DNA of 6,061 nt from Caldifarciminota bacterium (lineage in GTDB: Bacteria > Hydrothermota > Hydrothermia > B15-G9 > WFZT01). A program made the translations under genes and the position numbers. This document shows, one piece after another, positions 5,405 through 6,061 of this stretch. The stretch covers positions 1 to 6,061 of the forward strand of contig JALSOY010000271.1 in the NCBI GenBank assembly GCA_026986235.1, given 5' to 3'. Within the stretch, counting starts at the first letter, position 1. The number at the start of each line of letters is the position of its first letter. The notes beneath the pieces are model-generated. The model did no database searches. It saw only the letters and a program-made list of their open reading frames with translations, and was not told the origin of the DNA.

Positions 5405-6061
5405 CCAGTGCCTCAAATAGCTTCTTCAAATTTTTTCTCATGTAGTCTGTGTAAAGATATTCTTTCCACCCCTGTGGGTCAAGCGTAACAACTTTAAATC
5501 CATTCTCAACAAAGGGGGATACAAGGTCTTTGTTGTAAATTATATCGAGCACGAGAATGTTTGTTCCACATTTTCTCGCCTGTTTCATAATTCTTACAAT
5601 TTTTCTGGGGGATAATTCTGTTCCCTCCGATGTCCAGAGGACATCGGTGGTATTTATTCCGTATGCCTCAGCAAACACCGTCCAGGAGTTGTGGGATGGA
5701 ACAAAGCACTTCTTTTTGATGCGCGATAGGTTTTCCCTTATCCAGATGTCGAGGCTGTCGAGCTTTGCGACAAAGAGCCGGGTGCGGGTTTTTCCGCAAA
5801 CACCTATAGAATCTCCAAGGGGAAGTGCGATTTTTCTAACATTCTCCGGATTAAACCAGAAATGGGGATTCATCCTGATCGTTTCTTTCCGGCCGAGAAG
5901 TGGCCAGATTTTCACAGCCCTTGGTGGCCTTTTGAGATTCTCAAGAAGTCTCGGTGCCCAGGCCTCCGATATGTCTGATATGTAAACGAATAGACATGCA
6001 TTCTGAATCTTTTTTATGTCACCCGGCCTTGGATCAAATGTGTGTGGATTCTGACCCTCCG
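5397..6061 (-). CDS. znuA: Metal ABC transporter substrate-binding protein, ZnuA/TroA-like (partial, N-terminus beyond window)
   Basis: This is the extracytoplasmic binding protein that captures a divalent metal and delivers it to the permease. The frame is open from the right edge, with its first full codon at 6059, and 220 residues are visible. The signal peptide and roughly the first 50 residues are missing. Cluster A-I binding-protein signatures are NPHTFDPRPGDI (4-15), FVYISDISEAW (24-34), NPHFWFNPENV (64-74), PSHNSWTVFAEAYGI (121-135) and VVTLDPQGW (190-198). The likely ligands are His6, His66 and His123, with an acidic residue near Asp172 as fourth ligand (inference). The His-rich loop often found in ZnuA between the first and second ligands is absent, so Zn, Mn and Fe all remain possible. 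Four Cys (22, 88, 118, 164) could form disulfides. A GTG at 5915 is an internal codon, not the start, because conserved sequence continues upstream of it. Confidence 0.9.
   Translation of the reverse strand, partial: EGQNPHTFDPRPGDIKKIQNACLFVYISDISEAWAPRLLENLKRPPRAVKIWPLLGRKETIRMNPHFWFNPENVRKIALPLGDSIGVCGKTRTRLFVAKLDSLDIWIRENLSRIKKKCFVPSHNSWTVFAEAYGINTTDVLWTSEGTELSPRKIVRIMKQARKCGTNILVLDIIYNKDLVSPFVENGFKVVTLDPQGWKEYLYTDYMRKNLKKLFEALDE
5411..5414 (-). promoter_or_regulatory. Shine-Dalgarno site of znuC
   Basis: The minus strand reads GAGG six bases upstream of ATG 5404. It decides between ATG 5404 and the in-frame TTG at 5416, favouring the ATG. Confidence 0.6.
5627..5647. repeat. Perfect 9-base inverted repeat with 3-base loop inside znuA
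   Basis: CCGATGTCC (5627-5635) and GGACATCGG (5639-5647) flank AGA, giving a perfect GC-rich 9-bp stem with a triloop in RNA from either strand. It encodes TDVLWTSE, about residues 138-145 of the binding protein. There is no following U-run on the minus strand, so it is not a standard terminator. Confidence 0.7.

Noticed and set aside
5405..5416. TTG start for znuC at 5416
   Set aside because: This codon lies within the ribosome site that serves the better ATG at 5404.
5557..5985. Open frame of 142 codons on the plus strand
   Set aside because: It is antisense to the znuA-like gene, whose ligand motifs prove the minus-strand frame.
1..6061. tRNA, rRNA, CRISPR array, insertion sequence or prophage genes
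   Set aside because: Nothing of the kind was seen; the whole window except 106 bases is accounted for by the seven genes.

Overview
The window is a compact stretch of prokaryotic chromosome with seven protein genes and almost no non-coding DNA. The only real intergenic gap is 106 bases (1423-1528). Three functional groups sit side by side, all concerned with metal cofactors or metals: (1) an Fe-S cluster assembly pair, (2) a CcmA/CcmB-type ABC exporter with an extracytoplasmic partner, and (3) a Zn/Mn-type metal uptake ABC transporter.

Layout. Positions 1-1422, minus strand: a SufC-like ATPase followed by a short SufB-like scaffold protein, which runs off the left edge (230 residues seen). 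The pair matches the two-gene minimal SUF-like (SMS, SmsC-SmsB) arrangement rather than a full suf operon. Positions 1423-1528: a divergent promoter region. Positions 1529-3877, plus strand: a three-gene operon made of a membrane-anchored extracytoplasmic protein with a short cytoplasmic helical tail, a CcmA-type ATPase, and a six-helix CcmB permease. Positions 3874-6061, minus strand: a znuA-znuC-znuB-type operon (binding protein, ATPase, permease) transcribed towards the ccm genes. The binding protein is cut by the right edge and has lost its N-terminus.

Organism. Shine-Dalgarno sequences such as GGAGG and a bacterial -35/-10 promoter suggest a bacterium. Frequent AGA/AGG arginine and ATA isoleucine codons, very tight packing and the minimal Fe-S system suggest an anaerobic, possibly thermophilic lineage, perhaps an uncultured phylum. 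This is inference, and an archaeon is not strictly excluded.

How the genes work together. SmsC and SmsB would form an ATP-driven scaffold on which Fe-S clusters are built. CcmA and CcmB would form the ATPase and membrane part of a cytochrome c maturation-type machine, but ccmC, ccmE and ccmF are absent from the window; the upstream anchored protein may be a lineage-specific partner. The ZnuABC-like system would import a divalent metal. Nearly every gene junction overlaps: 14, 14, 4, 4, 14 and 8 bases. This implies translational coupling within the operons, and the convergent ccmB/znuB pair has no room for an ordinary terminator. No RNA gene, mobile element, CRISPR array or clear intrinsic terminator was found.
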